DNA of 64,000 bases from Arenibacter amylolyticus (GTDB lineage: Bacteria; Bacteroidota; Bacteroidia; Flavobacteriales; Flavobacteriaceae), in the NCBI RefSeq assembly GCF_002150785.1, contig NZ_MTAZ01000016.1, positions 1 to 64,000 on the forward strand. The letters are read 5' to 3'. A program made the translations under genes and the position numbers. The notes beneath the pieces are model-generated. The model made no database searches and was not told the DNA's origin. It was given only the letters and a program-made list of their open reading frames with translations. This document shows positions 62,501 through 64,000 of the stretch, piece after piece (position 1 is the first letter of the stretch; every line of letters begins with the position of its first letter).

Positions 62501-63766
62501 GCTTTTTACGGTAGCAATATCCCTTACATTCTGATTTAAGGCCCCTCCGTTTCCAATGAGTCCGGGGTCATAATCGTTGGCAGCGTTGCGTGGTAAGTTC
62601 CCAGCAGCCGATGGGTTAAAGAACCCTGCGGGATCTCCGTTATTGTTTCCAATACGCGTTCTATCGCTTAAGATTTCCCCCAAATCCTGAATTGCCACCA
62701 CATTTCTAATATTCAGGGTTTGCTGACTTCTATTGGTTACCCATACTTCTAGCCTGGTAATCTGCACCTGACTTCGGATATAAGGATAGTTTTCCAAGGC
62801 GGCATCATAGTTATCCCTAAAATAATGAGCTAAGAAAAAGTGTCTATCGGCATCGTAATCTTGCGCCCTCAGTTCAAATTCGTTTACGGCACCGCCTCCT
62901 TGCGCCACCACGGTATTGCTTTGGGAACGTTGCTCGGAAAATACTCCCGTTACGGTTGTCTTTCCAAATTGCAGTTGTGTTTTCACCCCAAATAGGCTCT
63001 GTGCTCCGGTAATTAAGGAGCTGTTAAGCGGCATGCTTACATTACCCACTTCTATTTTCTGGAGGATATCATCTTCGGAGGGTGTATAATCTAACTTTAC
63101 CAGGTTTTGAAAATCGAAAGTAGCCTCGGTATCGTAATTAGCGGTAACCTGCAAGCGCTCTCCAATTTTACCGAGCATACTAAGGCTGATGCGCTGGTCA
63201 AAATCGAAGGAAAGATTGGTACGGTTTCGCGGAGATAGGGAAGGATTGTCATTCTTCTGCCAAATAACCCCTAGATCCATAGCTACAGAACCTTGTGGAA
63301 TCACCTCTATGGTATTCCCTCCAAATACACTTTCAAAAAAACTATTGTTTACATAAAAATTGGGGAGCAAGTTCTTCCTAGCCGCTTCGGAACCTTCTTT
63401 TTTTCCGGAATAGGCGTCTATTTTCTCCTTAAAATAGGCTTTCATCCCCTCACGGCGGGCCAATTCCATGTATTGTTCGGGGGTAAGGATAATGGGATAG
63501 GTAATATCATAATCGCCCACGCTCACCGTGTAAATATAGCGATCTAACTGAGGGTCATAGGTATATTTGGAGACGATGCTATCTGGATTTTCCATCACCA
63601 GTTTTCCCAGAGCAACCCCGGTTTTAAGGGAATCTACCTCTTGCGCACCGCTTTCCTCTGCGCCCCTATCCTGGGCCAAGGTATTAAAGCCTAGCCCAAC
63701 TAGAAACACAAATAGTAAGAAATCCCTTAATTTGGATATGAGATAATGTACTGCCCCCTTTTTCAA
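56597..63766 (-). CDS. sprA: gliding motility / type IX secretion translocon SprA
   Basis: A 2389-residue outer-membrane protein (signal peptide ending NTLAQ). Two SprA N-terminal units and long beta-strand-rich stretches are visible (for example AIDMNMADFANLSATGSKSTSGFGALDQMPNERAREDAI), ending in an aromatic barrel strand FTLIYNFGN. SprA forms a very large single-chain beta-barrel that exports T9SS substrates such as the adhesin above and drives gliding in Flavobacteria. The length is in the normal range. It starts 5 bp after the ruvA stop, so the two are co-transcribed, a conserved order in the family. Confidence 0.96.
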   Translation of the reverse strand: MKKGAVHYLISKLRDFLLFVFLVGLGFNTLAQDRGAEESGAQEVDSLKTGVALGKLVMENPDSIVSKYTYDPQLDRYIYTVSVGDYDITYPIILTPEQYMELARREGMKAYFKEKIDAYSGKKEGSEAARKNLLPNFYVNNSFFESVFGGNTIEVIPQGSVAMDLGVIWQKNDNPSLSPRNRTNLSFDFDQRISLSMLGKIGERLQVTANYDTEATFDFQNLVKLDYTPSEDDILQKIEVGNVSMPLNSSLITGAQSLFGVKTQLQFGKTTVTGVFSEQRSQSNTVVAQGGGAVNEFELRAQDYDADRHFFLAHYFRDNYDAALENYPYIRSQVQITRLEVWVTNRSQQTLNIRNVVAIQDLGEILSDRTRIGNNNGDPAGFFNPSAAGNLPRNAANDYDPGLIGNGGALNQNVRDIATVKSGFNVPGYTVNQGFDYAILENARKLEQGRDFTFNPQLGYLSLNQRLSNDEVLGVAFQYTYNGEVYQVGEFANGGLDATTVSPGAEVPVNNNTLILKLLKSNITNVKDPIWDLMMKNIYATGAYQLSQDDFKFNILYNETTPRNYITPVESGPGSGWPTTPKALEERILLEVFNLDRLNNYNDIQPGGDGFFDYVPGITIDPQSGNIIFTKVEPFGEFLFKLLGGGTYEVENDQGYNANQKKYVFRNMYALPSAAAQQDADKNKFILKGRYKSQGASGIPIGAFNVPQGSVRVTAGGRQLQEGIDYTVNYQAGTVQILDPSLEASNTPINISVENNAVFGQQTRRFSGVNVEHQFNKNLMFGGTLLNLNERPLTQKSNYGVEPVNNTIFGLNSNFSTEVPFLTRLANKLPNIDTDVASNLSVRGEVAFLKPNSPKNANFQGETTTYLDDFEGAQSLIDIRSFLGWSLASPPVEYLAGDNSMESGFGRAKLAWYTIDPIFYSNQRPSSIRDDDISTNETRRIYIQDIFNQDVPQGQTLAQNTLDLAYYPQLKGPYNAHPDFDGAQPEEKWGGIMRPLNSTNFEQSNVEYLQFWVLDPYVDGKATSAGELVINFGNISEDILPDGRKQYENGLPVNPESNDLTYKTAWGKVPATQSLVYAFDADENNRKKQDVGLDGLNDEEEATYTFAGGISYNGPPEDPALDNYEYFLDREGSIPERYLNYNNPEGNSPVGLGNKSRGSTTLPDVEDINRDGTMNTVNSYFEYRIKVKPGTTINDTYVTDIKEGVTRTLPNGNNLNERWIQYKIPLRDFTDAKGGISDFRSISFMRMFLTGFSSDVILRFATLDLVRGDWRTYTRSLQPEVDSDPSNDGTLVDVNAVNIEENANRSPIPYVLPPGVERERLNNNNTIIRQNEQSMSFKVENLEPKDARGVFKNINVDIRQYKRLKMFMHAEEIVESDYADDEHPLVGFLRIGSDLSQNYYQIELPLQFTPFGTSSATEIWPDVNQLDLALDDLSKVKSAGIASQSLQTVNYYELVDGEVVQVNEFDPRTLGRVRIGIRGNPSLGSIRSMMVGIKNDDDLPARGEVWFNELRLAGLDNNGGWAAVAAIDMNMADFANLSATGSKSTSGFGALDQMPNERAREDAISYDMVTNVNFGQLFPRNWGLQLPFNYGISEQLITPEFDPVFDDLKLKDRIAAADNAEDAEAIKQQGEDYTKRTSINFIGVRKDKAPESESRFYDVENFTFNYSYNEVNHRDFEIAELHDQNVVTGFVYNHNFNPLSVEPFAKKDSLFTSRYWKWLKDLNINVLPASVALQSNINRAFNQQKFRDVFEPGVEKLELPFLQQRNYLFNWQYAINYSLTKSLRLNLTASNNNIVRNYFAEDGNPDAGIDPALGLWDGFFDIGEPNRHSQEMQLNYELPFNKIPFLDFINAQYTYTSNFDWQRGGDAIREVAGGDVNTVQNANTHNLTTSLSMQKLYDFIGLGRRNRATPPRQQGVLSNAGNGPGSNDQKSAARGSDALLDVLTMVKRINLTYSENNGKVLPGYTQSVGFIGTAKPSLGFVFGNQSDVRFEAARNGWLTTFPEFSQQYVKNTNRQLNITATAQPMRDLTIDLVADRQFSESYKESFKVTDLGNNAFEYVNLLGNNYGSFSISTLMIGTVFNKSDEFGSANFETFKENRITVANRIVAERNHETGNVDEDGFPERYGKTSQDVLLPAFFAAYTGQDANKVNLGAFRNVPIPNWNIKYTGLMRNAWFREKFNRFSLTHGYRSAYSINSFQTNLERTQMVNEGLEPINRENQDFLPKTIMNNVVLTDQFNPLVKVDFEMRNSMSVLAEIRTDRALSLSFDNNLMTEITGKEYTLGLGYRFKDVQLVTNIGGEQQRLKGDLNLKADVTLRDDVTIIRNLDIDNNQITSGKNIMSVKFRADYALSKSLNALFFYDHSFSKFAVSTAFPQTAINTGFTLIYNFGN

Positions 63767-63771
63767 ATTTG

Positions 63772-64000
63772 CTACAAATTTTTAAGCGCAAATTTTATGA
63801 TATCTTCTACGCTTAGTCCAGGATCTTGACGTATTACCTTGTCCACCACCTTCTCTGCCTGCTTGCGAACAAATCCAAGAACCTCTAAAGCTGATAACGC
63901 CTCATCTTTATTTGTATTGTTTGATGGTAGGGAAAGTTCATCAATATCATAGATTTTCAAGATTTTGTCCTTGAGATCCAATATTACCCGTTGGGATGTC
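63772..64000 (-). CDS. ruvA: Holliday junction branch migration protein RuvA, C-terminal part
   Basis: The 3' part of ruvA, entering from beyond the right edge of the window. The visible residues TSQRVILDLKDK match the end of RuvA domain II, followed by a flexible linker and the C-terminal RuvB-contacting helices (ALSALEVLGFVRKQAEKVVDKVI). RuvA binds four-way DNA junctions and loads RuvB. The reading frame is open to the window end, so the apparent TTG start at 63981 is not the true start. Confidence 0.93.
   Translation of the reverse strand, partial: TSQRVILDLKDKILKIYDIDELSLPSNNTNKDEALSALEVLGFVRKQAEKVVDKVIRQDPGLSVEDIIKFALKNL

Noticed and set aside
1-64000. CRISPR arrays, rRNA and tRNA genes, complete insertion sequences
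   Set aside because: Read on both strands; no regularly spaced repeats, tRNA T-loop sequences, rRNA signatures or transposase genes were found.

Overview
The window reads as chromosome of a marine-type member of the Flavobacteriaceae (Bacteroidota). The evidence is a complete sprA gliding/type IX secretion translocon gene, two PorP/SprF-family genes, a giant Calx-beta adhesin with a gliding-type C-terminal domain, an alternative-complex-free haem-copper oxidase cluster with two subunit III genes, NifU/Nfu with duplicated N-domains, and promoter boxes of the Bacteroidota TAnnTTTG type. No rRNA, tRNA, CRISPR array or intact insertion sequence was seen.

Region 1-4.1 kb is accessory and partly decayed: small orphan genes (lipoprotein, helix-turn-helix protein), a 1.1 kb gene-poor stretch with a duplicated ~40 bp motif and a perfect inverted repeat, a parDE toxin-antitoxin pair whose toxin start is interrupted by a stop codon, an S1-like protein, and two 18 bp operator-like palindromes with no gene left beside them.

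Region 4.1-12.5 kb holds a phosphodiesterase, a class A beta-lactamase-like lipoprotein, cidA/cidB (lrgA/lrgB-type), a mono-haem c-type lipoprotein, a DUF1206 membrane protein, and two secreted hydrolases (an S9 peptidase and a DUF1080 lipoprotein) that share a nearly identical upstream regulatory block.

Region 12.5-26.4 kb is a stress/low-oxygen island: an MBL/beta-CASP nuclease, an ATP-cone nuclease, four tandem-domain universal stress proteins, a PAS histidine kinase with FixL-like spacing of a haem-ligand histidine and an arginine, a response regulator fused to a Crp/Fnr DNA-binding protein, a TerB-like protein, deoC-deoD, DUF302 and an FMN split-barrel protein. Four TGAY-N4-RTCA palindromes lie in front of these genes, three at exactly the same distance (29.5 bp centre-to-edge) from a TAnnTTTA -7 box. 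This is the best candidate for an undescribed regulatory system in the window: a one-operon FixL-FixJ/K-like circuit controlling its own neighbourhood.

Region 26.5-41 kb carries an Nramp-fold transporter lacking the usual DPGN motif, the adhesin-PorP/SprF-OmpA operon, fabD, a gamma carbonic-anhydrase-like protein, a second PorP/SprF-family gene, Nfu and dodecin. Region 41-48.6 kb holds MscS, then tsaB and a MacAB/TolC-type efflux operon. Region 49-55.5 kb holds the oxidase assembly and subunit III/IV cluster (ctaB, two coxC, subunit IV, Sco and a Sco-like protein without its cysteines, DUF420) and tonB. The end holds vanZ-like, gcvH, sprA and the 3' part of ruvA, which runs off the window.
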